Positions 22,637 to 34,688 are shown, numbered from the stretch's first letter. The stretch is 64,000 nt of DNA from Physcomitrium patens (GCF_000002425.4 NC_037257.1:17178206-17242205), one strand, 5' to 3'. A program made the numbers and translations. The notes: a model not told the origin generated them from the letters alone.

Positions 22637-24189
22637 ATGGCGAAGTCGACGATGAAGAAAGGCTCAAAGGTGGTCGTGGCTCCGCCTGTTGATACTGATT
22701 CACCTCCACCGAAAGGCGTAGAAGGCGAGGCTCTGCCAGAGCAGATGTAAGCGTGGGTTTCTGCCGACGTAGATCTCATTTGAACTCCATTGTTATCTTT
22801 TTGCGCATCAAGTTTTAATTCACCAGATTGCAATGGTTGTGCTTTTGCCTTCAATTATGTTCACGGCAGACGCGTTTCTGACAAAACAATAATCTCTATC
22901 TTGCGATCAAGAGCCGGCCGGAGCCTGAGCCAGAACGAGATCCTGATCCCGATCCCGATCCCAATCCGCTTGTGTATTTTGATGTCCAAATGGAGCACGA
23001 ACTAATTGGTCGCATATGGTTTGAGCTTTTCAAGCGCGTTGTGCCGAAGACAGTTGAAAATTTTCGAGGACTGTGCACGGGAGAGTATGGAGTTGGCACC
23101 TCCGGAGCTTGCAGGTGGTACAGAAACAGCCAATTGTTTCGAACCATTCCTGGTTTTTGTCTTCAGGTCAGACAACATCCGCCACATGCACTTTGTTCCC
23201 AAATAAAAACAATCGAAATATTGATGCTTCGTCGCCCATAGTAGTGGACGATATTTCACTATTCTTTTTGGAGTAGGGAGGGGACTTCATGAACAATAAC
23301 GGTACCGGAGGTGAATCGATTTATGGAGAGCTTTTCGACGACGAGAATTTCGAGCTGAAGCATGAAGCGCTGGTGCTGTCCATGGCAAACTCAGGGCCAA
23401 ATTCAAACGGTTCTCAGTATTTCATCACGCTCAAAGAGTGCCCGTGGCTTGATGGCAGGCATGTTGTATTCGGCAAGGTGAACAATTAATCGTCATATCA
23501 ATTCTTGAATTGAAGTGTTTGAATACAGCGGTTTAGTCGAGATCCATCCGACTAATCGATCGATATAGTATACCATTGCCGTGACGTAGGTCATCAAGGG
23601 CGAAGATGTGGTTCGAAAGATCGAAGCCAACGGCACCCGACGAGGCACTCAAAAAAGGTATCCTGTAAAGATTAAGGACTGCGGACAAATGCCGCTCAAC
23701 ACTGAGAACAATCCGACGCGGCCGAATTGGCTAACGGGCCGCATCCTACCAGAAGGCCCTCAGTTTGCGAGGCTGCTGAACCTTCCGCGGCCAGACCGCT
23801 ACTTACCTTCCATCTGGCGAAGGAAGAACAACTCCGTCACCCCTGACATGCGTCGCCGAATGAAAGACATGCAAGTTTGCCTCGACAAGCAACAGGACTT
23901 GCGCCTCCAGTTGTTCCCTCACAAGCGCATCATGCACATCGACGGGAAGCGGCGTCCGCTGAACGCGATCGGAACCAAGAGACACTGCATCATCAATCCA
24001 TTTTCCATGGAGCGGAACTTGTCTTTCCGGTGGAAAATCTCGCCGTTCGCACAAAACGACCGCGACAAGCCCCTCCGACCTTCCCTTGGACTGACCGAGG
24101 TTCCGGACGAGCTCACCATGCGACGATTGTCGCAGCTCATGCTCGGGCAAGGTGCGAAGCCCGGCGATGTCGTCGTTCCCGCCGCTTAA
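22637..24189 (+). CDS. Cyclophilin-type peptidyl-prolyl isomerase with long C-terminal extension
   Basis: Exons 22637-22746, 22914-23166, 23277-23477 and 23590-24189 join in phase to 388 codons (387 aa). The enzyme isomerises X-Pro peptide bonds. Residues 1-37 form a Lys- and Pro-containing lead. About 38-56 is a striking acidic Pro repeat ([15 protein letters not shown]). The cyclophilin domain spans about 58-222 ([18 protein letters not shown] to KIKDCGQM). Catalytic and binding residues are kept: the active-site Arg and Phe in LFRTIPGF, Gln in LQGGDF, MANSGPN, GSQYF, and Trp and His in [10 protein letters not shown]. Unlike CypA, the residue before the active-site Arg is Phe, not His. Residues about 223-387 are a basic, Met- and Arg-rich extension ([19 protein letters not shown]) encoded in a GC-rich last exon. 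I recognise no domain in it; it is not an RS or RRM region. Nuclear or cytosolic location is likely. Confidence 0.88.
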
Positions 24190-25217
24190 CAACAACTTAG
24201 CGCAACACGTTGTCGGTCGACTCCACCATAGCTCGCCGATGCGACGAAGCCTGCGAAGCAAATCAATTCGGTAGAGACTGAAGCTCGAACCGATTCGTCA
24301 CCGAAAGTCTCCACTTCTTCAAGTAAAAAAACTCGGAATATCATGCTTCGAAGAAAATAAGTTCAATCGCACTCTTTCTGAATGGTCCTTTTTATTACAA
24401 AAAACGATGTTATATTATAAAAAAACAATAAAATAAAACTTTAGAATTACTTAACAAATGCACTTCGACAAAAGCACATGTCATAAATAATAATAAAAAA
24501 AAAACAATTGAGCAAACAAATGTACACCATTTCAAAAAAAATCCGAATTATATATATATATATGGTAAAAAGGTAAAAAAAATAAAGAATAAAGGAGGGG
24601 AAAAGGTTGAGGGTGGAAAAGTACCGCAAAAAGTAAAAAGGCGAAGGCTAAGCCACCGGAGTGAAGCTCACTCACTGGCCTCATCTTCTCATACCACTCT
24701 CGACGCTCGTCCTCGTCGAGCAATTCATCAGCTGGCCGAGCTCAATCGCGGCCGAATCCGAGCTTATCGTGGTCGAATTCTCTGCCTTCTCTTCCGTTTG
24801 TGAGTCGTCGACTCGAGCGAATTGGAGCCTCATGGCCGTGTCATTTGCAGCTCTGCAGGTAATGAGCCAGCTATGGAGCTCACCTGCGGCGTCTGTAGCA
24901 AGCTCAGTGCATCACGGCAGCTTCAATGGCATGACGGCTCCGGCTCTTTGCTCACGAATCTCATTACCTCGCTCAAGCTCCTCAGGTTTTTTTGGAATTG
25001 CATACTCTTCTACGTTGGTTGGAAATTTTGATGGGTTTACTGGGTTGGTGTGAATTTAGTTCAAGTCATAGCCAAAAGTTGTTACGAGGTTAGTGGAGCT
25101 CTGTGGACGAGAGGCAGGGAGCTTTGTTCATTTGTTTTTTACGATTGGTTGCGTAAGGCAATGGTATGTTGACAGAGGGGTTAATAATTATCTGCAGCCG
25201 ATAATGGGAGGGGGAGA
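24190..25217. other. Region between the cyclophilin and the 95-aa gene; partly CpG-rich, no firm gene
   Basis: 24190-24600 is the cyclophilin 3' flank. 24620-25000 is GC-balanced and open on both strands. On the plus strand 24822-24986 reads MELTCGVCSKLSAS-like, and on the minus strand 24655-24725 reads LLDEDERREWYEKMRP. Neither has convincing neighbours or a family match. The block may be the promoter and leader of the gene at 25218, perhaps with a small exon of another gene. Confidence 0.3.
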
Positions 25218-25865
25218 ATGTCGGTACGTGTGGGAGTTCAAGGTGGAGGCGGTGGACCTGGATCGTTCCTCACCATGGAAGAAGCTGGGCTCGTCGAAAT
25301 GGCAAACATCGACATGCACGAGAAATTCTTGTGTCGTCTCACAGTTAATATTCACTCTCCGCGTCCAATCTTGTCACAGCACATTTATTCAGTAACCAGC
25401 ATGTAGGCTTTAGTGGCGGTTGGCGTTGTTCAGTTAGAACTTGTACAAATTTCAGCAAACCACAGCTTATTAATTAGGGTAGGTTTGATTTAATTTAATT
25501 TAATTTAATTTTAAAAAGAGAAAAAAAAGAAAGAGAGTCGGTATCGGTCTGCACTGATTTCAACACTTGCGACTAGGACCACAATTGTTATATGACTAAG
25601 GTGAAGGGATAATCTGTTGTCATAGTTGTGGCTGAATCCCTTTGCCTAGAATTAATAGGGTTTCGGAAGCTAATTCCGCTTGTGTCGTTTCACCCCGTTG
25701 CAGATATCATCTTTGAATTTGCTCAGGGTTATAGCGGAGCAAGAAGGTGTGACCATTGAAGAGCTGAACGCTGGCTCGATATGCGATTGGTTCCAGAAAG
25801 ACAAAATCAAGCGAGAAACGGACATCAACTCCGCTGTCTTAAAATGGGAGAGCAACGACTGGTGA
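25218..25865 (+). CDS. Small two-exon protein, 95 aa, unknown function
   Basis: Exon 1 is 25218-25343 (42 codons) and exon 2 is 25704-25865 (53 codons plus TGA), joined at a phase-0 GT-AG intron of 360 bp with a good acceptor (CCCCGTTGCAG). The start is ATG 25218 (MSVRVGVQGGGGGPGSF). The N-terminal third is Gly-rich. The rest is polar and probably helical: TMEEAGLVEMANIDMHEKF, a short Leu-rich segment over the splice (LCRLT, then ISSLNLLRVIAEQEGV), then TIEELNAGSICDWFQKDK and an acidic Trp end (VLKWESNDW). No signal peptide or membrane span is visible. The intact splice, clean frame and well-formed protein argue for a real gene. I cannot name its family or function. Confidence 0.6.
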
Positions 25866-28094
25866 AAAATGGCAACAAATCCCTAAACAAAGCTCATCCT
25901 CCTTGTGATTGTTGCGCTCCGGATCCCACAACATGTACGTGATTTCCATGCCATTCAGTGCTTCTCACCAAACCCTTTCCCAGCTCTTCCATGTAGGACA
26001 TAGTCTGGTGAGCGTTGCTTTGGCAAATATCAATTTTTCACTGAATTGTGTTGGATTTGTGGATGCTGTGAGAGAGCAAGAGTTTTCACTACTGCTCACT
26101 AATTTAGCTTCAAAATCCATTTTTTTCATATCCTTGTGAAGCCGATAATTTGCAGCGAAACCTCTTTGGCCTTTGCATTCTACCCCACAAAAAAATTAGA
26201 ACAACAAAACTTGTGGCTCGAAGTCACCTGAGTCGTATGCTTATACACTAATCCTGCTTTTTTGCACTCTTTACAATTGGCATTAATGTAGAAAAATGTA
26301 TTGAGAAATGGTAGAGTAAAGGGGTTTAGGCTCTCTTTCTTAGGCTAATTGTCTTTCATTGCCACATGTATTGCAATACATTCCCTTGCCTGCCTTGATT
26401 TCGTGTGTTTGTTTTTTTCTGGTATGAAAAACTTTGTTGAGCTATGGAATAGATGACTCTAAGATCTCCTTTGACCCCTTTGGATATGCTCCTTGAGAAC
26501 TTCAATTAGGTTTGGTCCTTTGTTATGTGCCCCAAAAGTTGCTTTGATGTTGATTACAAGTGTAAAGTTGCCTTTATTTATTGATTTATATATTAACACA
26601 TACCTACATTTTTGGAACATAAAGAGATGTACACTTTTTGTATTAAATTTTATAAACAAATGATTTGTTTTATAGAGGGTTTTTGATATGTTTGAAGGAT
26701 GGAGAAATATGGACCTTAAAAAAAGATAATAGTTATATTTCATAAGTCTTTTAATTCAAAATTTTTAATTTTAATCTTAAAAGGACCACATGACTAATAT
26801 ATATTAAGAAACTATGTATGTTAATCTAGAATAGGTTATGATATCCTAAAGTGTAGCTAGTAGAGAAAAATCAAGGGTTCAAAATTGTTTTAGAATACAT
26901 TGCATTGCACTAGAAGCCTTGGGAAAGCTCAAACCTTTTATGAATTCAATATTTACTAGTGAGAAAGGTTTTGAAAGTGTAGATTCTTTGTTCGAATGTT
27001 TTATATATTCAAAGTCATGTCTAATGAATTCAAATTCCTCATTTTTAGTATTTTAGAAATCTTTTAAAATTTGATATTTAAATATTACTTTTTCTTATAT
27101 CCATGTTGTTTTATAATTTAAAATTTTACTAAATAATTTCAAACTCTCTTTTATAAATTTACTTCTTAAAATTTCTTAAGTTAATTTTTAAAACTTATTG
27201 ATTAGAACCAACACATTAAATTATCTTGTCTAATGAATTTTTTTAATATATATATTTTTAAATATTAATAATTTTATTTTTTTGAAGAAAAATGATAAGA
27301 ATGGCTTTTACTCCTTAAATTAGATATTATCATTAAATACTTTAAAAGCCAATACATCAATTTTAAAGCAATTAATACTTATTAATGTTGCATTGTTTTA
27401 TTTAAGACATGATTTGCATAGTACATTTATAAGTTATATAAATATACAAAGAATCATATTTTGATAGTTTCTTTACTTGCTAATGAATTTTTCACCAGTA
27501 CTTCAATTAATATTTTTATTTAAGATATACTTTTTATTATATCTATATCAATTTTTGTCTACATTTTTACAAATTCGTTTTAAAAAAAAAATTATATTAT
27601 GACCTTCTTTCTAATTTTAATCTTAATATAAATATTTTTTATTTAGTTTTTTATGTTTATTTGATAAATAATATTATCTTATTTAATTAAATATTTATAC
27701 TTAAAATATTTTATGATAATTTAAATTGATAATAAAAAATCAAAATCAAATATAATATATAATCATATTTTAACTTTTTTGACATTATTTTTCAAACGTT
27801 CTTGATAAAAGAAAACTATAATTTATAAATAAAATAGTTTTTATTTTAAAATGTAATATATTAGTTAATTACAATTAAAACATCAATTTTATTTTTATTA
27901 AAATTTTAGCCTATTGCAAGGTCTTAATAATTGTAATTTTGACACAATTTTGTCTTTTTCTATTTTCACAAAATTGTATCAGTAATGTGATCAGTTTATA
28001 AATAATATTATTTTAAATTTATTATTGTTATAAATAAAAAATTATGATAATATAATTTTAATTTATATGTATTAATCACACAAATTTTGTGTTA

Positions 28095-28141
<47 letters not shown>

Positions 28142-28596
28142 TACACTTTTTGTTTTTTTATTATCATAAAGTGGTTACTTGTCAAGGATCCAAATAGACA
28201 ACAAATAGTATTTGACTAGTATGTGAAAGAAGATGAACGGAATTTTAAGAGTTGAAATAGAAGAAAGTTTCTTTGGTGAGTTATGAGAGGTCAGTTGTAA
28301 ATTTCATTGAAGCTTTTTCAAAAAGAAAAATGAAAAATGAAACTAGTGATTGTTTTAGGAGTAAATTGAGTGTATAGTTAGCAATATTTTGAAGGAATTT
28401 CTTTGTTTAATTGAGTGATTTTTTAAAGTAAAATTCTGAAGTAAATCATCAAAAATAATTTACTTCTATTATACAAAGTAGTTAAACAAATGTTAAGTGT
28501 AAGAAGAGTCATGAGGCTTTAAAGTAAAATAAAATTTATCATGAAAATTCAATCTTTAGATGAAATATCTTTGAAAAATAAAGATTAAGATTGTCT
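25866..28596. other. AT-rich intergenic DNA
   Basis: No gene is recognised. The first 500 bp are moderately AT-rich 3' flank of the 95-aa gene. The rest becomes very AT-rich with long A/T runs and a (TA)n(CA)n tract at 28098-28146. The minus-strand frame at 26459-26743 has no recognisable motif. Confidence 0.6.
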
Positions 28597-28730
28597 AATT
28601 TTGTGGATATATTATACAAGTATTTATTTTCTTAAAACAAATTTTGTGGATATATTATACAAGTATTTATTTTCTTAAATTTTTTTTTTTGGATGTATTA
28701 TACAAGTATTTATTTTCTTAAAACAAATTT
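28597..28730. repeat. 43-bp tandem repeat, about three copies
   Basis: The word GGATATATTATACAAGTATT recurs at a 43-bp period starting at about 28605 and 28648, with a slightly changed third unit at about 28691. The third copy has a T-run inserted at its junction. It lies 36 bp left of the solo LTR. Confidence 0.85.
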
Positions 28731-28765
28731 TTGAAATTAATGTTATTTTAAAGTTGTGAGCTATT

Positions 28766-29300
28766 TGTCATAGACATACACATGTAAACCAATAATTATT
28801 TTTATGATTTAGATAATATTAGGTAAAAGTAGGTCAATTCCATAATATCTTCTATAGAAGTTTCATAGATGTTGCCTTGACTATATAAGTGTCTTTAATT
28901 GACTTTTTAGATTAGAAACGTGGTCAACAAGTTGGCCATGTGCCACACATGTTGATAGCTTGACAAACAAGTAAACTATGTGGCCTACACATAGAAAACT
29001 TGCCTTGTAAGTTAAAGCATGTGTTTTGCAAAATCAACACATATTAAAAGTCCTATAGAACATTGCCACGTAGCTCTTACTTAGATAATATATAGAGATA
29101 AGAGTGAAGCCCTCTTCATTCTTGTCAATTCTTTTCTTGCTTTTAGTTTAGATTTAAGAGTCTCTAGTTTCATTGTCATTTGGCAATAACTATTCTAGTT
29201 TCCTTTTAATATAGATACTACTTTATTTCTATTTTACCACTTTTCTTTTCACATAGATTTTTCAAGTTTATACATCTTCTTTTAGTTCATGTTCTTGATA
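28766..29300 (+). repeat. Decayed solo LTR of the 7720-14053 chromovirus family
   Basis: About 535 bp, alignable end to end with the intact LTR: start TGTCATAGACATAC versus TGTCACGGACATAC, GAGTGAAGCCCTCTTCATTC near the predicted start site, and end GTTCTTGATA. The flanks CTATT (28761-28765) and CTATA (29301-29305) form a near-perfect target duplication, so the internal part was lost by LTR-LTR recombination. Six of the seven CpG dinucleotides of the intact LTR are TG, CA or TA here, and one of the two GAAGCTTC words is gone. Confidence 0.92.
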
Positions 29301-29305
29301 CTATA

Positions 29306-30230
29306 TGTATGTATATGTGTATAAGAACCAATTTTCTTTAAGTGGTATAAAATTCTAATGAATATAAAATTTGAACTAAAACTTATGAAGGAGGATTTTT
29401 TTAGTTTTTTTAGTTTTTTTTTTTTTCTTAATTTTTAATTTTTTTTTAAGTTTCTAAATTATCTAGTTTGTGATATATAATTCTTTGAAGTATGATAGGC
29501 TAGAAAAGTAGTAGATTTGGAAAATTAAAAATTAAAAGGCTATATTTTATTGAACAATAAAATTTAGGATTTAGAGTAATTTTTAAAGTTTTGTAAACTT
29601 ATCACAATAAAAAAAAAGTTTTGCATTCTTTTTAATTCTTTTTAATGCCAATTCTAAGTCTAATGACAATATTTTCTTCTTCTTTGTGCTTCTTCAAATT
29701 TCCTATTCTAATATAATAATTTTTTTATTTGATTTTAAATGAATTTGCTATAGTCTTTTCTATCTTATTATATAATGTTAATAACAATTGTAATAGTTAT
29801 TAATAATTCAATAGATATAAGTGATAAAAAAAAATCTATTATTATGTTTATTATCATTATGGTTAGTAGTTTATATATTTATAAGACAATAAAGACAAAT
29901 ACATTCAAAATGAAGTTTTAAAAATCATTTTCATAGTATAATTTGATACACAAATCTCAATCTTTTCACCTTTTTCTTTTGCAAGTACCACAATACAAAC
30001 TATAAATAAATATAAATTAAAGTGATCTTTGTTGCATCAATGGTAAACAAATTTTTTTTTGCATGTAAATTAGAAATCCATTACATGCTCACCAAACAAG
30101 CTATAATACCATGCAAACACAAATATCATCTCTATATGAAAATTATGAGTGGAGGATCAAAAAGCACCCACAACAATAGAATCCTTCATTGTTTCTAAAC
30201 TTTGTCTTAACTTTTTAAAACTTTATTTTG
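29306..30230. other. AT-rich intergenic DNA
   Basis: No gene or recognisable repeat is seen, only long A/T runs such as the T-rich block at about 29400-29450. Confidence 0.6.
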
Positions 30231-30600
30231 TTTAAGAAGGGAAGCTGACGTGGATGGAGATATGACACGTAGCAAAGGGCAGTGGATTAAAGTGCTGACC
30301 CACTCATATCGCGGCACGTGGCCGTGAAAGCCGTACCTGAAAAGGACACCGGGAATGGGACGGGCAAGGACGACAGTTCTGACGGGTTGGCACGGCTATG
30401 GGTCTCCACCCCCTCTCCATGCCCATGCCTCTGCCGACTTGGCTGCGTACCCTCCACCGGGTACGGTCGTACCCAACTCGGGTACGCGATCCCCTGATTT
30501 GTGACCCACACTGACTTGAGTTTGCTTCAGCTGGAAGTATCGAACATCGGATGGATGGATGGATGGATGGATGGATGTGTTTTTTTGGATGAATGAAAGA
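30231..30600. other. Isolated GC-rich island with GTAC inverted repeats and (GGAT)n
   Basis: About 370 bp of GC-rich DNA in AT-rich surroundings. At 30446-30486 it holds two consecutive inverted repeats: CGTACCC (30446-30452) with GGGTACG (30459-30465), then CGTACCC (30468-30474) with GGGTACG (30480-30486). A (GGAT)n microsatellite follows at about 30550-30577. A 74-codon minus-strand frame (30287-30511) is probably incidental. It looks like a regulatory island, a gene relic or an uncharacterised transcript, and I cannot choose between these. Confidence 0.45.
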
Positions 30601-31181
30601 ACGTTCCTTCTAAACTCGTGTCAAATTATTCTACGTAGCAATAGATCAAGTGTAGAGATACGAAATAAATAGCTTTTCGAGACATTTCATTGGGAAAAAC
30701 TTCAAATGTTTGTATTTTGAAACTAAGGAACTAGGTCTAAATCTACATTATCCTTTTTACTATTTTCAATATATTATATAATTTTAAAATCCCATAATTA
30801 CTAAGTAAAAAAGGAATCCTTTGGTATATTTTTTTATAAATGGAGACATCAAATTAATTTGAAATATCCATATTTACTACCTTAGAACTGATGTTTAAAA
30901 AAAGATACAAAAAAATGAAATAATTCCTGTATGTAAATATTCCAGGAATAGTGGTACCAATGTCACAAGAGCATGAAAAATGAGACTTTCATAATTTTAC
31001 AATTGGTTGAAAGAAAGTTACTTTACAGCTAAGAGAATAATGTCCATTGAAAGGATGATGTTAAGGAAGAAATATAATTCAAGAAGAAAATCACATAGTG
31101 AGTAATTAAACCAAATAATTTACATCTTACAAAGTCATTTAAGAAAGACTTCACTTTATTGTGGAATTTGTGTAGTTTCAG

Positions 31182-31221
<40 letters not shown>

Positions 31222-32143
31222 ACAAAACACTTAGTAACTAAAATTGAAATATTCATTAGAACACATCCCTTTGTCTTTGGTACCACCAAACATTTGGAAC
31301 TATTTAAAATTAGGACTTCTGAGACAGAATACACCACATATCGAGTCAAAAACATATTCTAACGCAATTGTGTATCTTTGCAAATTTAGATTTAAATGCA
31401 TATATATCAGTCTATTAAAATCCCTAAATGTCACTTTTATTTAAACATCAACTTTCACAAGATTGGTAATAGTCAGAAAAGTAGAATCAATATATGATGA
31501 CCTCTACTGTTCATGTATATATATATATATATATATATTTATAAACATATATCAACCAACCAACCAAAGAGTGGAGCCTTCCATACGCTTCAACAAGTAT
31601 TTTCTAATTTCATGCATTCTAAACATAAATACCAACCAAAATAACAATGATCGTCGTTTATTTATCCATTCAAATTTTTATAGAAGCCAAATAAAAAACT
31701 GGGCTACTGGAAAGAGTGTATAAAACTGGTCTTGTGGTTTATATATACATGCATATATAGTGTGACCAGGTAGGGTCAGGTATCCAGTTGAGCTGAGGTA
31801 GGTTGCAATCAAATCAGGGGTTCCTTTGCAAATAGATTGAAGTTTTCTACTATTTTTGCTAGCATAGCGAGGAAATTGTTTTTTTTTAACATGTTTAATT
31901 CTCCTAATCAACAATCTATGAATGAAAATCTGATAATTTACTAACCAATTGAGTTTCACTGCATCAAATGGCAAATTCAACAAACGGTTCTATGTAAAGT
32001 ATAAATATTTTAGATCTTTACATGAAGAAATATTTCATGTATTGTTCACATGACTTGTCACAATTAGCTATGACAACCACATGACATGTCTTTGAGTTGT
32101 GTCTACATTGAAAAGATATGAAAAGTTAAAAAGATGAGAGAAA
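30601..32143. other. AT-rich intergenic DNA
   Basis: No gene is recognised. (TA)n tracts at 31184-31219 and about 31517-31540 account for the Tyr/Ile-repeat open frames on both strands. Confidence 0.6.
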
Positions 32144-32911
32144 ATATCATGTATATCCCTCAAATATGCTAAAATATCAAGAATACCCTTGTATTCTTGA
32201 TAATAGCAAATATATCCTTCAAATTTGTGATAATAGCAAATGCACTCTTATTGGTGATAAGGTATCACTAACACTCCTTGTTTAGTTGTCATTTGAGGCC
32301 TAGACTGCACGTCGTGCAAATTTTGCCACACTCCCTTTTGGCTTTTTGAGAATTGGAAGAATGTTGCCTCTTTTACTTCTATCAATTTGCAAATCATGCC
32401 TCACATTGTAGATTCTCAATGGCACTTGGTTGCAACGACACTTTTTTGCCATAGTGAAAACCTAATTTGGGCAATTCATCATCTTTGTGTAAAGTCACAC
32501 TCTTGGTTTTTTATTGCCTCACAAGCCATATTTATACCCTAAAGTGCAAAGGCTTGCATATAAGTAAATGTTAGATGAGGCATGTAATTCAAAGGATGTG
32601 AGCACAACAATAGGAAAAGTGTTGCTGCAACTAAGCACTGTCAAGAATCTGCTATGTGAGGCATGGTTTGCAAATTGATAAAAGAAAAAGAGGCCAGATT
32701 TTTCCAATTCTTGAAAAGCCAAAAAGTGGCAAGGGCAAAATCTGTGCAACCTACTATGTGGGTTCCATATGACGATTGAACAAGGAATATTGGTGATATC
32801 TTATCACCAACAAGGGATACATTTGCTATTATCACAAATTTGAAGGATATATTTGCTATTATCACAAATTTGAAGGATATATTTGCTATTATCAAGAATT
32901 TATAGATATTA
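32144..32911. mobile_element. Long-TIR (foldback) element, copy 1
   Basis: The left arm (from ATATCATGTATATCCCTC at 32144) and right arm (to about 32911) are imperfect inverted repeats of roughly 250 bp. Examples are TTCTTGATAATAGCAAATAT on the left and its complement at about 32882-32895, GGTGATAAGGTATCAC against GGTGATATCTTATCACC, and the arm interiors around 32320-32420 against 32645-32745. The right arm contains an internal 30-bp duplication (TTTGCTATTATCACAAATTT twice). No transposase frame is present, so it is non-autonomous. Exact ends and target duplication are blurred by AT-rich flanks. Confidence 0.75.
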
Positions 32912-33124
32912 ATTTTTTTCTATCTTTATGTCATTTTTCACACTGCTAACTTTTTCAAAAACCCTAACTTTATGCCATTGTAAAGTAGTAATAGCCAACT
33001 TCGTAGGGCCATTCTATTTATGTGCATAAGAACACGACTACTCAACAACAACAGTCAAAAGGAAAATAAATAAATAATACGACACAGATCTAACGAGGCC
33101 AGGAATCTTCAGATTTCACTAAAA

Positions 33125-34688
33125 ATTGTGGAATCTACCAGACGGGAGAATGCGAGTGAAACGGGCTGTATTTATTTATCCCCGCCCGCCTTCATCTCCG
33201 ACCAGAATGCGGTCCCGAGCTTGATCGAATTTCCTCGAGAGCTATTTTTTGTTGTTGTTGTGGTTTTAAATCCTCGATTATTGTTTTGTCTTGCAGTGAG
33301 TGGTGTGCTCTCATGCAGAATCTCCCTTTCCATGGTGTTGGATTCCTTGGCCAGATACGAACGAGAATCGCGACGGTAGACTTTGGATGAACACAGACGA
33401 CGCACGCATACTTACTTCCGTGGTGCTCGGTGTTGTCGCCATTGTTGCCAGCGCCGTGCTCCTGCATTCGCGGCCGACAGACTGCACAATAGTGCTTCTA
33501 AAATCGGTCAACTATCGCGCTGGATTGCGTCTTCGTTAGCCCCAAGAACAGAGTGCTTTAATTTGTTTCTCCAACAGGGCCATTGGAAAAGGGATCGGTC
33601 AGATTGTCTAAGGGTTCTCGGCTGACTCGCTCTCAGTTCATGTGTTGCGTTTCCCTGCAGCATTGATTGTTGGCAGGAACTCGCCCTGACAGCGAAGGTT
33701 AAATGTGAGGAGAGGCGTGAATTTGTTATTATCTGTAGCTATTTGCAGACGCTGCAAAGAGGGAGAAAGATTTAGTGTGGAGTTAAGTTTGTAGAACCCC
33801 TTACGCCCCTTACCGTAGTACGCGCTCCTTGCTTCCAGGAGTCGTGTGCTGGTAGGGTGGATAGCTGGAAAATCTTCAGGTTGAAGAGTCGCCTAGATTC
33901 TATAGCACAAGGGCTTGTGATTGCGCGATCACAGTATAATGGTCGTGTGACTTGTGTGAAGCTTTCGTTAATTTCTTGAACTTTCAAGTTGTGAGGAGGC
34001 GTGTAAGTTCGTGGTGGCACTTGCGGAGAGGAAGGGTTTAAGGTGCTCGAGGTTGTTTCCGTCGTGGCCCCCTCTTCCTCAGGTGGCCTGGCAAACTGTT
34101 TCTTGGGAGGATGCTTACATTACCTCGAGGCGACTTTGGCATATGCCATTAGTTCTTGCTTGCTTAGTCTTGGTCAAGCTTGATTGTAGCTTTCCAATTC
34201 CCTTACGTGTCGAGAAGTATTAGAAAGTATTTTCATTACGTTTTGCCTCTTCGTTCCCTGTGATGCCGACTTCTTGACTGCAACTCGTTGTGCATGCCTG
34301 CGAAAAGAATTGATGCATTATTGGCCGCAGCCTGTGCTTATGTGCATCCAATCGCCTACAACTGATCGGAATGATCATTTGACCTCCTTGTCTCTGTTCT
34401 CTACTAGAGCGCTATCTAGCTTTGTAAGGTTTTCCATTGGGTATTGTTGTCACCTAGTCTGAGTTGATGCCAGAGGTGCATTGCTGCGCGAGAAACTGGA
34501 CAGGCTTGCCGATGTTCTCTTATAGTTCTTTATGCTGCGATGCGCCTTCACCAACAATTATGATGATCTCAAATTTTCGATTGGCGACTGCAGTGAAGAG
34601 CACATCCCAGTAACTGTTTCACAATCGACTCCGGGATACAGCACTGTGAGAAATAATTTCGTTCAGTAAGGTATCTCCTTTTTTAATC
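33125..34688 (+). promoter_or_regulatory. Long GC-balanced leader and promoter region of the SAUR gene
   Basis: About 1.5 kb of balanced composition directly upstream of the SAUR start, unlike the AT-rich DNA on its left. Short upstream frames exist, for example 25 codons from ATG at about 33314. An auxin-response core TGTCTC lies at 34389-34394, about 295 bp before the SAUR ATG. A long, possibly intron-containing 5' UTR is plausible. No other gene is recognised here. Confidence 0.4.

Noticed and set aside
24655-24986. Small gene in the CpG-rich block (CGVCSKLSAS on plus, LLDEDERREWYEKM on minus)
   Set aside because: Both strands look equally plausible, neither has a family match, and no complete exon set could be built.
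31029-31362. Tyr/Ile-repeat frames on both strands
   Set aside because: They are translations of the (TA)n tract at 31184-31219.
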